From Maea johnstoni (Eukaryota > Annelida > Polychaeta > Spionida > Magelonidae): a stretch of DNA of 64,000 bases. How positions within the stretch are numbered: position 1 is the stretch's first letter; every line of letters begins with the position of its first letter. The translations under genes and the position numbers were made by a program. This document shows, piece by piece, positions 11,065-25,492 of the stretch. The stretch lies in the NCBI GenBank assembly GCA_963942565.1, contig OZ012685.1:50473697-50537696 (forward strand), read 5' to 3'. The notes below the pieces were generated by a model that was given only the letters and a program-made list of their open reading frames with translations, made no database searches and was not told where the DNA came from.

Positions 11065-13833
11065 TTTTATAATCCTCTCTGTTTAGCGGCAGCAGACTCG
11101 GTAGTTCAGACATAAACATCAACACTAACAACATCAGATGCATAAGTAAGGTTCAATATTGTTGAACTACAGACTCGGAAGCCCAGTCACTTTGGGAGTC
11201 GCTAGCGTCAGAGCCGCGTATATTTTGTAAGGGGATTTTCAACCCCCATTCTTCGTATCTGGGTACAAAAACTACCCTTCTTTTACAAAATCGCGGACAT
11301 GCGGAGGTCTTAAAAAAGTTACCAATGTATCGTATCATAATGATTTTGTGAAGTTATTCCTTGTATTTTTCTTCGTATCTGCATCAGATCTTCATGCCGT
11401 TGCCATATATACTTTATCAACTGCATATTGAATTGAATTCAATTTTTTTGCAAAATATATATGATACTGATAATTTTCAACATACACGTATATGTATGTT
11501 GATAATCAATGAAAATAGTTAACATCGCAACAAATGTGTACCTTTCTATTATACGATGACAAAATACATAGTTGGCCGCCATCTTGATTTTCGTGACCAG
11601 ACCCAACCACTAATGTGGCTCCAACAGAGGCTAGAACCTGCGTCCTAACTACTAGACCACTTAATACAGATCAGAATAAGTTTAAAGGGGCCCTAAACAC
11701 GGGGGGGGAACGGTCAATTTGGAGTTGGGCAAAAGTGCCCGGTTGTCGATTTGTAATGGGGAATTCTAGCGAGGGAAAGAGAGGTGCGGGAATGGTACCT
11801 GTGTTGACACGTCAAATACTGGAGTAGTACAGGTAAGATGGTTTATTCTTACCCATCATGGGGTGGGCCATACTCATAAAAATAGCATGGTAGGGCATTT
11901 TAGTGGCAGTGTGCGTGTTATTTTATTAAAATCCACGCACCAGTGGAGAACCTCCACTGAGAGTTTCAGTTCATGTCAATAGCCGTGCCTTCATGGGGCT
12001 TCCAGCTCTACTAATGGAGGTACAGTGGCTTTATTTTGTCATGGCATGAACTGAACTATACCCAACATGTTTTCTATTTGCGAATTTGCCATGTACACTC
12101 AATATTTTAAAAGAAATCTCAATCGTAGTGTCAGACCGGGCCATGTTGATTTGTCTGTGGGTGACAGTCACTGTGTTCATGGGCAATACTGGCAGACAAA
12201 TCAGTTACCCTTTTGCAACCCAGGATATGTTAACAGGTTAGAAGGGAGGAGGCGTCTTTAGATCGAAGTACACAGTTCAATTCGAAGTGTGTACCTCATT
12301 CTAAGTATTTGACTTTGATTTAAGGGCCCTGATCATGCTCAGTGGCTATTTCCTGTAATAACATGGCGGATGCAGTGAAAGGTAGGTGTGTCAGAGGTTT
12401 ATTAGGAAAATATTGCAAACAAATATACATTAACCATAACTTCATGTCCATTGGCCTGCGTTGGTAGACTAGGGTGTGGGGCACCTGCTGAAGTTAACTT
12501 GACCTATGGAAATTGTGCATGTATTGATATTTTGGGGGATGATCAGCTTCCTTACATCTATTTATAACATCTTTTCAATTACTGAAGGGGGCGTGTTAGG
12601 CCTTGTTTTCAACAATTTATTTAAATATGTTCCTGGGGGTGCTCAGCCATGAAATTTAACTATAATTTAGGGCTTTGCTTAAGGATTTCATTGAAATAGG
12701 TCGTTAAGGCGAGCACCCCTAAATATGGTGTCAGGGTCAATTTGAAACAGAGCATACTTTTGACTTAAACTATAAGCCATGTCTGCTGTTTTTCATGATA
12801 GTGATCTTAGATAAAGAAAAGAATGGATATGTAGCGAGAGACAAATTACTATATGCGTTATATATATATATAGTGAATGCCTGGACACGACTGGTGTTTC
12901 TGATCTGGCATTAATGCAAGGTCACGAGGGAACACGGACCAATCAGGGCTATAATTGTATCGTTTACATTACAGAGAGACCTGTGCGCCAGCATCATCTG
13001 AGCATGCGCAGAGCACGACTTTTGGGCTATTGGTAGAGACTAGCCTGTTCATGTTGACCGGCTGGTTTCATGACTTTTTAAAAAAAATTGAAAAAAGTGT
13101 GATTTCAGGAAATTGTTCATTTCCTGATCATCAATTATACATGTATTATCAGTATTATCATTATGCAATATTATAACATGCTTATCATTTTTATCTTTCA
13201 GGTTTGTTTCGCATTTGACGTAGCCTTAGATGCATGATATGATGTCCCGACCTCAAGTTCCGAATCCCAGTACAAAGATTTTTAACCCTGCCCACCCTTC
13301 CTTTCTGCTTATAGTTTAGTTTTGTAATTTGCCATATCTGTGTGTGTTTTCACCAAGTCGAAATTCCTCTCTCTTTTACTAGCAAAAAACTGCATTTAAA
13401 TATGCATTAAATATGCATTTAATTCTGAACAAAAATTCATTTTGAGAGAATAATTTAATCCATTACATGTCAAATATTGGTGGATCATTGTATATACCCA
13501 CACTGTGATGCACCAGTATTCCAATGTAATAAATTATAAGGGTGCGAGAGTCACAAGCCTCTAAAAAATGGTGAGTGAAAATCTCAGGGACTGGGTGTGC
13601 ATATGCCGAATAGACAACTGACAAGGGGAATAAAGCACTTAAAAGTCACTTGGGTATTTAGGGGGGTGCATACGCTCGTTATCAAAATTTACAAATACCC
13701 CTAAAGCACTGATTTCTGGCCAAAAAAGCACCCTTATTTTTAAAAGACGCTGACTTTTTCCACTAAAAAACCACCCCTTCTTTTATCAAAACACTGACAT
13801 TGGATGAACGGTAACACGTATTTTAACTTAAGA
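11065..13833 (+). repeat. Array copy 5 (short type, 2769 bp)
   Basis: It belongs with copies 8 and 11: GCATCAGATC, the variant ACTGAGAG near 11956, and AAAAAACCACC near 13766. The tract is 8 G. A private change, TTGACACG, occurs near 11806. It is followed directly by the first long copy. Confidence 0.97.
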
Positions 13834-16800
13834 TTTTATAATCCTCTCTGTTTAGCGGCAGCAGACTCGGTAGTTCAGACATAAACATCAACACTAACAA
13901 CATCAGATGCATAAGTAAGGTTCAATATTGTTGAACTACAGACTCGGAAGCCCAGTCACTTTGGGAGTCGCTAGCGTCAGAGCCGCGTATATTTTGTAAG
14001 GGGATTTTCAACCCCCATTCTTCGTATCTGGGTACAAAAACTACCCTTCTTTTACAAAATCGCGGACATGCGGAGGTCTTAAAAAAGTTACCAATGTATC
14101 GTATCATAATGATTTTGTGATAGATAGACCCCAAGGAAGCTGTGGTGTATGGGATATTCCCAAGGTGTTACGAGGCGGAGCCGAGTAACCCCGAGGGTAT
14201 CCCATACACCACAGCTTCCTAGGAGTCTATGTGGCTTGTACCACAGTTGACTGCCTTCCACCAATCACAGGCCGAGAAAAGTATACCCTTGGGTAACACC
14301 TTTGGTTTTAGGCAGCTTAGAGAACAAAGGCTTGAAAAGTGTGGGTTATATCATATAACCCTACACTTTTCGAGGCCTCTGATTGGTGGAAGGCAAGCAA
14401 CTGTGGTACAAGTGAAGTTATTCCTTGTATTTTTCTTCGTATCTGCATCGGATCTTCATGCCTTTGCCATATATTCTTTATCAACTGCATATTGAATTGA
14501 ATTCAATTTTTTTGCAAAATATATATGATACTGATAATTTTCAACATACACATATATGTATGTTGATAATCAATGAAAATAGTTAACATCGCAACAAATG
14601 TGTACCTTTCTATTATACGATGACAAAATACATAGTTGGCCGCCATCTTGATTTTCGTGACCAGACCCAACCACTAATGTGGCTCCAACAGAGGCTAGAA
14701 CCTGCGTCCTAACTACTAGACCACTTAATACAGATCAGAATAAGTTTAAAGGGGCCCTAAACACGGGGGGGGGGAACGGTCAATTTGGAGTTGGGCAAAA
14801 GTGCCCGGTTGTCGATTTGTAATGGGGAATTCTAGCGAGGGAAAGAGAGGTGCGGGAATGGTACCTGTGTTGTCACGTCAAATACTGGAGTAGTACAGGT
14901 AAGATGGTTTATTCTTACCCATCATGGGGTGGGCCATACTCATAAAAATAGCATGGTAGGGCATTTTAGTGGCAGTGTGCGTGTTATTTTATTAAAATCC
15001 ACGCACCAGTGGAGAACCTCCACTGCGAGTTTCAGTTCATGTCAATAGCCGTGCCTTCATGGGGCTTCCAGCTCTACTAATGGAGGTACAATGGCTTTAT
15101 TTTGTCATGGCATGAACTGAACTATACCCAACATGTTTTCTATTTGCGAATTTGCCATGTACACTCAATATTTTAAAAGAAATCTCAATCGTAGTGTCAG
15201 ACCGGGCCATGTTGATTTGTCTGTGGGTGACAGTCACTGTGTTCATGGGCAATACTGGCAGACAAATCAGTTACCCTTTTGCAACCCAGGATATGTTAAC
15301 AGGTTAGAAGGGAGGAGGCGTCTTTAGATCGAAGTACACAGTTCAATTCGAAGTGTGTACCTCATTCTAAGTATTTGACTTTGATTTAAGGGCCCTGATC
15401 ATGCTCAGTGGCTATTTCCTGTAATAACATGGCGGATGCCGTGAAAGGTAGGTGTGTCAGAGGTTTATTAGGAAAATATTGCAAACAAATATACATTAAC
15501 CATAACTTCATGTCCATTGGCCTGCGTTGGTAGACTAGGGTGTGGGGCACCTGCTGAAGTTAACTTGACCTATGGAAATTGTGCATGTATTGATATTTTG
15601 GGGGATGATCAGCTTCCTTACATCTATTTATAACATCTTTTCAATTACTGAAGGGGGCGTGTTAGGCCTTGTTTTCAACAATTTATTTAAATATGTTCCT
15701 GGGGGTGCTCAGCCATGAAATTTAACTATAATTTAGGGCTTTGCTTAAGGATTTCATTGAAATAGGTCGTTAAGGCGAGCACCCCTAAATATGGTGTCAG
15801 GGTCAATTTGAAACAGAGCATACTTTTGACTTAAACTATAAGCCATGTCTGCTGTTTTTCATGATAGTGATCTTAGATAAAGAAAAGAATGGATATGTAG
15901 CGAGAGACAAATTACTATATGCGTTATATATATATATATAGTGAATGCCTGGACACGACTGGTGTTTCTGATCTGGCATTAATGCAAGGTCACGAGGGAA
16001 CACGGACCAATCAGGGCTATAATTGTATCGTTTACATTACAGAGAGACCTATGCGCCAGCATCATCTGAGCATGCGCAGAGCACGACTTTTGGGCTACTG
16101 GTAGAGACTAGCCTGTTCATGTTGACCGGCTGGTTTCATGACTTTTTAAAAAAAATTGAAAAAAGTGTGATTTCAGGAAATTGTTCATTTCCTGATCATC
16201 AATTATACATGTATTATCAGTATTATCATTATGCAATATTATAACATGCTATCATTTTTATCTTTCAGGTTTGTTTCGCATTTGACGTAGCCTTAGATGC
16301 ATGATATGATGTCCCGACCTCAAGTTCCGAATCCCAGTACAAAGATTTTTAACCCTGCCCACCCTTCCTTTCTGCTTATAGTTTAGTTTTGTAATTTGCC
16401 ATATCTGTGTGTGTTTTCACCAAGTCGAAATTCCTCTCTCTTTTACTAGCAAAAAACTGCATTTAAATATGCATTAAATATGCATTTAATTCTGAACAAA
16501 AATTCATTTTAAGAGAATAATTTAATCCATTACATGTCAAATATTGGTGGATCATTGTATATACCCACACTGTGATGCACCAGTATTCCAATGTAATAAA
16601 TTATAAGGGTGCGAGAGTCACAAGCCTCTAAAAAATGGTGAGTGAAAATCTCAGGGACTGGGTGTGCATATGCCGAATAGACAACTGACAAGGGGAATAA
16701 AGCACTTAAAAGTCACTTGGGTATTTAGGGGGGTGCATACGCTCGTTATCAAAATTTACAAATACCCCTAAAGCACTGATTTCTGGCCAAAAAAGCACCC

Positions 16801-16900
16801 TTATTTTTAAAAGACGCTGACTTTTTCCACTAAAAAAACACCCCTTCTTTTATCAAAACACTGACATTGGATGAACGGTAACACGTATTTTAACTTAAGA
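13834..16900 (+). repeat. Array copy 6 (long type, 3067 bp)
   Basis: First copy in the window with the double-hairpin insertion. Variants linked to the insertion are ATATTCTTT near 14470, GTACAATGG near 15088, GATGCCGTG near 15436, a longer TA stretch near 15925, and loss of one T in ATGCTATC near 16246. The G tract is 10. The same set recurs in copies 9, 15 and, in part, 12 and 18. Confidence 0.97.
14121..14411. mobile_element. Double-hairpin miniature element in copy 6
   Basis: A 291 bp insertion flanked by GTGA on both sides (14117-14120 and 14412-14415); uninserted copies have a single GTGA here. It consists of two adjacent palindromes. The first, 14124-14230, has arms sharing AGGAAGCTGTGGTGTATGGG. 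The second, 14235-14412, has arms beginning CTTGTACCACAGTTG. Nested inside the second is another stem at 14334-14371 (GAAAAGTGTGGGTTATAT and its near complement). There are no coding regions and no ordinary terminal inverted repeats. It looks like a non-autonomous foldback or MITE-like DNA transposon whose family I cannot name. Confidence 0.85.
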
Positions 16901-19657
16901 TTTTATAATCCTCTCTGTTTAGCGGCAGCAGACTCGGTAGTTCAGACATAAACATCAACACTAACAACATCAGATGCATAAGTAAGGTTCAATATTGTTG
17001 AACTACAGACTCGGAAGCCCAGTCACTTTGGGAGTCGCTAGCGTCAGAGCCGCGTATATTTTGTAAGGGGATTTTCAACCCCCATTCTTCGTATCTGGGT
17101 ACAAAAACTACCCTTCTTTTACAAAATCGCGGACATGCGGAGGTCTTAAAAAAGTTACCAATGTATCGTATCATAATGATTTTGTGAAGTTATTCCTTGT
17201 ATTTTTCTTCGTATCTGCATCGGATCTTCATGCCGTTGCCATATATACTTTATCAACTGCATATTGAATTGAATTCAATTTTTTTGCAAAATATATATGA
17301 TACTGATAATTTTTTAATGTTGATAATCAATGAAAATAGTTAACATCGCAACAAATGTGTACCTTTCTATTATACGATGACAAAATACATAGTTGGCCGC
17401 CATCTTGATTTTCGTGACCAGACCCAACCACTAATGTGGCTCCAACAGAGGCTAGAACCTGCGTCCTAACTACTAGACCACTTAATACAGATCAGAATAA
17501 GTTTAAAGGGGCCCTAAACACGGGGGGGGGGGAACGGTCAATTTGGAGTTGGGCAAAAGTGCCCGGTTGTCGATTTGTAATGGGGAATTCTAGCGAGGGA
17601 AAGAGAGGTGCGGGAATGGTACCTGTGTTGTCACGTCAAATACTGGAGTAGTACAGGTAAGATGGTTTATTCTTACCCATCATGGGGTGGGCCATACTCA
17701 TAAAAATAGCATGGTAGGGCATTTTAGTGGCAGTGTGCGTGTTATTTTATTAAAATCCACGCACCAGTGGAGAACCTCCACTGCGAGTTTCAGTTCATGT
17801 CAATAGCCGTGCCTTCATGGGGCTTCCAGCTCTACTAATGGAGGTACAGTGGCTTTATTTTGTCATGGCATGAACTGAACTATACCCAACATGTTTTCTA
17901 TTTGCGAATTTGCCATGTACACTCAATATTTTAAAAGAAATCTCAATCGTAGTGTCAGACCGGGCCATGTTGATTTGTCTGTGGGTGACAGTCACTGTGT
18001 TCATGGGCAATACTGGCAGACAAATCAGTTACCCTTTTGCAACCCAGGATATGTTAACAGGTTAGAAGGGAGGAGCCGTCTTTAGATCGAAGTACACAGT
18101 TCAATTCGAAGTGTGTACCTCATTCTAAGTATTTGACTTTGATTTAAGGGCCCTGATCATGCTCAGTGGCTATTTCCTGTAATAACATGGTGGATGCAGT
18201 GAAAGGTAGGTGTGTCAGAGGTTTATTAGGAAAATATTGCAAACAAATATACATTAACCATAACTTCATGTCCATTGGCCTGCGTTGGTAGACTAGGGTG
18301 TGGGGCACCTGCTGAAGTTAACTTGACCTATGGAAATTGTGCATGTATTGATATTTTGGGGGATGATCAGCTTCCTTACATCTATTTATAACATCTTTTC
18401 AATTACTGAAGGGGGCGTGTTAGGCCTTGTTTTCAACAATTTATTTAAATATGTTCCTGGGGGTGCTCAGCCATGAAATTTAACTATAATTTAGGGCTTT
18501 GCTTAAGGATTTCATTGAAATAGGTCGTTCAGGCGAGCACCCCTAAATATGGTGTCAGGGTCAATTTGAAACAGAGCATACTTTTGACTTAAACTATAAG
18601 CCATGTCTGCTGTTTTTCATGATAGTGATCTTAGATAAAGAAAAGAATGGATATGTAGCGAGAGACAAATTACTATATGCGTTATATATATATATAGTGA
18701 ATGCCTGGACACGACTGGTGTTTCTGATCTGGCATTAATGCAAGGTCACGAGGGAACACGGACCAATCAGGGCTATAATTGTATCGTTTACATTACAGAG
18801 AGACCTGTGCGCCAGCATCATCTGAGCATGCGCAGAGCACGACTTTTGGGCTATTGGTAGAGACTAGCCTGTTCATGTTGACCGGCTGGTTTCATGACTT
18901 TTTAAAAAAAATTGAAAAAAGTGTGATTTCAGGAAATTGTTCATTTCCTGATCATCAATTATACATGTATTATCAGTATTATCATTATGCAATATTATAA
19001 CATGCTTATCATTTTTATCTTTCAGGTTTGTTTTGCATTTGACGTAGCCTTAGATGCATGATATGATGTCCCGACCTCAAGTTCCGAATCCCAGTACAAA
19101 GATTTTTAACCCTGCCCACCCTTCCTTTCTGCTTATAGTTTAGTTTTGTAATTTGCCATATCTGTGTGTGTTTTCACCAAGTCGAAATTCCTCTCTCTTT
19201 TACTAGCAAAAAACTGCATTTAAATATGCATTAAATATGCATTTAATTCTGAACAAAAATTCATTTTAAGAGAATAATTTAATCCATTACATGTCAAATA
19301 TTGGTGGATCATTGTATATACCCACACTGTGATGCACCAGTATTCCAATGTAATAAATTATAAGGGTGCGAGAGTCACAAGCCTCTAAAAAATGGTGAGT
19401 GAAAATCTCAGGGACTGGGTGTGCATATGCCGAATAGACAACTGACAAGGGGAATAAAGCACTTAAAAGTCACTTGGGTATTTAGGGGGGTGCATACGCT
19501 CGTTATCAAAATTTACAAATACCCCTAAAGCACTGATTTCTGGCCAAAAAAGCACCCTTATTTTTAAAAGACGCTGACTTTTTCCACTAAAAAAACACCC
19601 CTTCTTTTATCAAAACACTGACATTGGATGAACGGTAACACGTATTTTAACTTAAGA
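16901..19657 (+). repeat. Array copy 7 (short type with hairpin deletion, 2757 bp)
   Basis: Close relative of copy 3: the same hairpin deletion near 17312 and the same CATGGTGG, CGTTCAGG and GTTTTGC variants. The G tract is 11. It opens the first regular short-short-long trimer (copies 7-8-9, 16901-25492). Confidence 0.97.
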
Positions 19658-22426
19658 TTTTATAATCCTCTCTGTTTAGCGGCAGCAGACTCGGTAGTTC
19701 AGACATAAACATCAACACTAACAACATCAGATGCATAAGTAAGGTTCAATATTGTTGAACTACAGACTCGGAAGCCCAGTCACTTTGGGAGTCGCTAGCG
19801 TCAGAGCCGCGTATATTTTGTAAGGGGATTTTCAACCCCCATTCTTCGTATCTGGGTACAAAAACTACCCTTCTTTTACAAAATCGCGGACATGCGGAGG
19901 TCTTAAAAAAGTTACCAATGTATCGTATCATAATGATTTTGTGAAGTTATTCCTTGTATTTTTCTTCGTATCTGCATCAGATCTTCATGCCGTTGCCATA
20001 TATACTTCATCAACTGCATATTGAATTGAATTCAATTTTTTTGCAAAATATATATGATACTGATAATTTTCAACATACACGTATATGTATGTTGATAATC
20101 AATGAAAATAGTTAACATCGCAACAAATGTGTACCTTTCTATTATACAATGACAAAATACATAGTTGGCCGCCATCTTGATTTTCGTGACCAGACCCAAC
20201 CACTAATGTGGCTCCAACAGAGGCTAGAACCTGCGTCCTAACTACTAGACCACTTAATACAGATCAGAATAAGTTTAAAGGGGCCCTAAACACGGGGGGG
20301 GAACGGTCAATTTGGAGTTGGGCAAAAGTGCCCGGTTGTCGATTTGTAATGGGGAATTCTAGCGAGGGAAAGAGAGGTGCGGGAATGGTACCTGTGTTGT
20401 CACGTCAAATACTGGAGTAGTACAGGTAAGATGGTTTATTCTTACCCATCATGGGGTGAGCCATACTCATAAAAATAGCATGGTAGGGCATTTTAGTGGC
20501 AGTGTGCGTGTTATTTTATTAAAATCCACGCACCAGTGGAGAACCTCCACTGAGAGTTTCAGTTCATGTCAATAGCCGTGCCTTCATGGGGCTTCCAGCT
20601 CTACTAATGGAGGTACAGTGGCTTTATTTTGTCATGGCATGAACTGAACTATACCCAACATGTTTTCTATTTGCGAATTTGCCATGTACACTCAATATTT
20701 TAAAAGAAATCTCAATCGTAGTGTCAGACCGGGCCATGTTGATTTGTCTGTGGGTGACAGTCACTGTGTTCATGGGCAATACTGGCAGACAAATCAGTTA
20801 CCCTTTTGCAACCCAGGATATGTTAACAGGTTAGAAGGGAGGAGGCGTCTTTAGATCGAAGTACACAGTTCAATTCGAAGTGTGTACCTCATTCTAAGTA
20901 TTTGACTTTGATTTAAGGGCCCTGATCATGCTCAGTGGCTATTTCCTGTAATAACATGGCGGATGCAGTGAAAGGTAGGTGTGTCAGAGGTTTATTAGGA
21001 AAATATTGCAAACAAATATACATTAACCATAACTTCATGTCCATTGGCCTGCGTTGGTAGACTAGGGTGTGGGGCACCTGCTGAAGTTAACTTGACCTAT
21101 GGAAATTGTGCATGTATTGATATTTTGGGGGATGATCAGCTTCCTTACATCTATTTATAACATCTTTTCAATTACTGAAGGGGGCGTGTTAGGCCTTGTT
21201 TTCAACAATTTATTTAAATATGTTCCTGGGGGTGCTCAGCCATGAAATTTAACTATAATTTAGGGCTTTGCTTAAGGATTTCATTGAAATAGGTCGTTAA
21301 GGCGAGCACCCCTAAATATGGTGTCAGGGTCAATTTGAAACAGAGCATACTTTTGACTTAAACTATAAGCCATGTCTGCTGTTTTTCATGATAGTGATCT
21401 TAGATAAAGAAAAGAATGGATATGTAGCGAGAGACAAATTACTATATGCGTTATATATATATATAGTGAATGCCTGGACACGACTGGTGTTTCTGATCTG
21501 GCATTAATGCAAGGTCACGAGGGAACACGGACCAATCAGGGCTATAATTGTATCGTTTACATTACAGAGAGACCTGTGCGCCAGCATCATCTGAGCATGC
21601 GCAGAGCACGACTTTTGGGCTATTGGTAGAGACTAGCCTGTTCATGTTGACCGGCTGGTTTCATGACTTTTTAAAAAAAATTGAAAAAAGTGTGATTTCA
21701 GGAAATTGTTCATTTCCTGATCATCAATTATACATGTATTATCAGTATTATCATTATGCAATATTATAACATGCTTATCATTTTTATCTTTCAGGTTTGT
21801 TTCGCATTTGACGTAGCCTTAGATGCATGATATGATGTCCCGACCTCAAGTTCCGAATCCCAGTACAAAGATTTTTAACCCTGCCCACCCTTCCTTTCTG
21901 CTTATAGTTTAGTTTTGTAATTTGCCATATCTGTGTGTGTTTTCACCAAGTCGAAATTCCTCTCTCTTTTACTAGCAAAAAACTGCATTTAAATATGCAT
22001 TAAATATGCATTTAATTCTGAACAAAAATTCATTTTGAGAGAATAATTTAATCCATTACATGTCAAATATTGGTGGATCATTGTATATACCCACACTGTG
22101 ATGCACCAGTATTCCAATGTAATAAATTATAAGGGTGCGAGAGTCACAAGCCTCTAAAAAATGGTGAGTGAAAATCTCAGGGACTGGGTGTGCATATGCC
22201 GAATAGACAACTGACAAGGGGAATAAAGCACTTAAAAGTCACTTGGGTATTTAGGGGGGTGCATACGCTCGTTATCAAAATTTACAAATACCCCTAAAGC
22301 ACTGATTTCTGGCCAAAAAAGCACCCTTATTTTTAAAAGACGCTGACTTTTTCCACTAAAAAACCACCCCTTCTTTTATCAAAACACTGACATTGGATGA
22401 ACGGTAACACGTATTTTAACTTAAGA
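19658..22426 (+). repeat. Array copy 8 (short type, 2769 bp)
   Basis: Shares GCATCAGATC and ACTGAGAG with copies 5 and 11. It also shares ACTTCATC near 20005 and GGGTGAGCC near 20455 with copy 11 only. The G tract is 8. It is the middle member of trimer 7-8-9. Confidence 0.97.
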
Positions 22427-25400
22427 TTTTATAATCCTCTCTGTTTAGCGGCAGCAGACTCGGTAGTTCAGACATAAACATCAACACTAACAACATCAGA
22501 TGCATAAGTAAGGTTCAATATTGTTGAACTACAGACTCGGAAGCCCAGTCACTTTGGGAGTCGCTAGCGTCAGAGCCGCGTATATTTTGTAAGGGGATTT
22601 TCAACCCCCATTCTTCGTATCTGGGTACAAAAACTACCCTTCTTTTACAAAATCGCGGACATGCGGAGGTCTTAAAAAAGTTACCAATGTATCGTATCAT
22701 AATGATTTTGTGATAGATAGACCCCAAGGAAGCTGTGGTGTATGGGATATTCCCAAGGTGTTACGAGGCGGAGCCGAGTAACCCCGAGGGTATCCCATAC
22801 ACCACAGCTTCCTAGGAGTCTATGTGGCTTGTACCACAGTTGACTGCCTTCCACCAATCACAGGCCGAGAAAAGTATACCCTTGGGTAACACCTTTGGTT
22901 TTAGGCAGCTTAGAGAACAAAGGCTTGAAAAGTGTGGGTTATATCATATAACCCTACACTTTTCGAGGCCTCTGATTGGTGGAAGGCAAGCAACTGTGGT
23001 ACAAGTGAAGTTATTCCTTGTATTTTTCTTCGTATCTGCATCGGATCTTCATGCCGTTGCCATATATTCTTTATCAACTGCATATTGAATTGAATTCAAT
23101 TTTTTTGCAAAATATATATGATACTGATAATTTTCAACATACACATATATGTATGTTGATAATCAATGAAAATAGTTAACATCGCAACAAATGTGTACCT
23201 TTCTATTATACGATGACAAAATACATAGTTGGCCGCCATCTTGATTTTCGTGACCAGACCCAACCACTAATGTGGCTCCAACAGAGGCTAGAACCTGCGT
23301 CCTAACTACTAGACCACTTAATACAGATCAGAATAAGTTTAAAGGGGCCCTAAACACGGGGGGGGGAACGGTCAATTTGGAGTTGGGCAAAAGTGCCCGG
23401 TTGTCGATTTGTAATGGGGAATTCTAGCGAGGGAAAGAGAGGTGCGGGAATGGTACCTGTGTTGTCACGTCAAATACTGGAGTAGTACAGGTAAGATGGT
23501 TTATTCTTACCCATCATGGGGTGGGCCATACTCATAAAAATAGCATGGTAGGGCATTTTAGTGGCAGTGTGCGTGTTATTTTATTAAAATCCACGCACCA
23601 GTGGAGAACCTCCACTGCGAGTTTCAGTTCATGTCAATAGCCGTGCCTTCATGGGGCTTCCAGCTCTACTAATGGAGGTACAATGGCTTTATTTTGTCAT
23701 GGCATGAACTGAACTATACCCAACATGTTTTCTATTTGCGAATTTGCCATGTACACTCAATATTTTAAAAGAAATCTCAATCGTAGTGTCAGACCGGGCC
23801 ATGTTGATTTGTCTGTGGGTGACAGTCACTGTGTTCATGGGCAATACTGGCAGACAAATCAGTTACCCTTTTGCAACCCAGGATATGTTAACAGGTTAGA
23901 AGGGAGGAGGCGTCTTTAGATCGAAGTACACAGTTCAATTCGAAGTGTGTACCTCATTCTAAGTATTTGACTTTGATTTAAGGGCCCAGATCATGCTCAG
24001 TGGCTATTTCCTGTAATAACATGGCGGATGCCGTGAAAGGTAGGTGTGTCAGAGGTTTATTAGGAAAATATTGCAAACAAATATACATTAACCATAACTT
24101 CATGTCCATTGGCCTGCGTTGGTAGACTAGGGTGTGGGGCACCTGCTGAAGTTAACTTGACCTATGGAAATTGTGCATGTATTGATATTTTGGGGGATGA
24201 TCAGCTTCCTTACATCTATTTATAACATCTTTTCAATTACTGAAGGGGGCGTGTTAGGCCTTGTTTTCAACAATTTATTTAAATATGTTCCTGGGGGTGC
24301 TCAGCCATGAAATTTAACTATAATTTAGGGCTTTGCTTAAGGATTTCATTGAAATAGGTCGTTAAGGCGAGCACCCCTAAATATGGTGTCAGGGTCAATT
24401 TGAAACAGAGCATACTTTTGACTTAAACTATAAGCCATGTCTGCTGTTTTTCATGATAGTGATCTTAGATAAAGAAAAGAATGGATATGTAGCGAGAGAC
24501 AAATTACTATATGCGTTATATATATATATATAGTGAATGCCTGGACACGACTGGTGTTTCTGATCTGGCATTAATGCAAGGTCACGAGGGAACACGGACC
24601 AATCAGGGCTATAATTGTATCGTTTACATTACAGAGAGACCTGTGCGCCAGCATCATCTGAGCATGCGCAGAGCACGACTTTTGGGCTATTGGTAGAGAC
24701 TAGCCTGTTCATGTTGACCGGCTGGTTTCATGACTTTTTAAAAAAAATTGAAAAAAGTGTGATTTCAGGAAATTGTTCATTTCCTGATCATCAATTATAC
24801 ATGAATTATCAGTATTATCATTATGCAATATTATAACATGCTATCATTTTTATCTTTCAGGTTTGTTTCGCATTTGACGTAGCCTTAGATGCATGATATG
24901 ATGTCCCGACCTCAAGTTCCGAATCCCAGTACAAAGATTTTTAACCCTGCCCACCCTTCCTTTCTGCTTATAGTTTAGTTTTGTAATTTGCCACATCTGT
25001 GTGTGTTTTCACCAAGTCGAAATTCCTCTCTCTTTTACTAGCAAAAAACTGCATTTAAATATGCATTAAATATGCATTTAATTCTGAACAAAAATTCATT
25101 TTAAGAGAATAATTTAATCCATTACATGTCAAATATTGGTGGATCATTGTATATACCCACACTGTGATGCACCAGTATTCCAATGTAATAAATTATAAGG
25201 GTGCGAGAGTCACAAGCCTCTAAAAAATGGTGAGTGAAAATCTCAGGGACTGGGTGTGCATATGCCGAATAGACAACTGACAAGGGGAATAAAGCACTTA
25301 AAAGTCACTTGGGTATTTAGGGGGGTGCATACGCTCGTTATCAAAATTTACAAATACCCCTAAAGCACTGATTTCTGGCCAAAAAAGCACCCTTATTTTT

Positions 25401-25492
25401 AAAAGACGCGGACTTTTTCCACTAAAAAAACACCCCTTCTTTTATCAAAACACTGACATTGGATGAACGGTAACACATATTTTAACTTAAGA
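22427..25492 (+). repeat. Array copy 9 (long type, 3066 bp)
   Basis: Carries the insertion and its linked variants. It shares GCCACATC near 24990, ACGCGGAC near 25406 and ACACATATT near 25476 with copy 12. The G tract is 9. It is the last member of trimer 7-8-9. Confidence 0.97.
22714..23004. mobile_element. Double-hairpin element in copy 9
   Basis: Same element, same site and same GTGA duplication as in copy 6. It is a copy made by array amplification, not an independent insertion. Confidence 0.85.
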
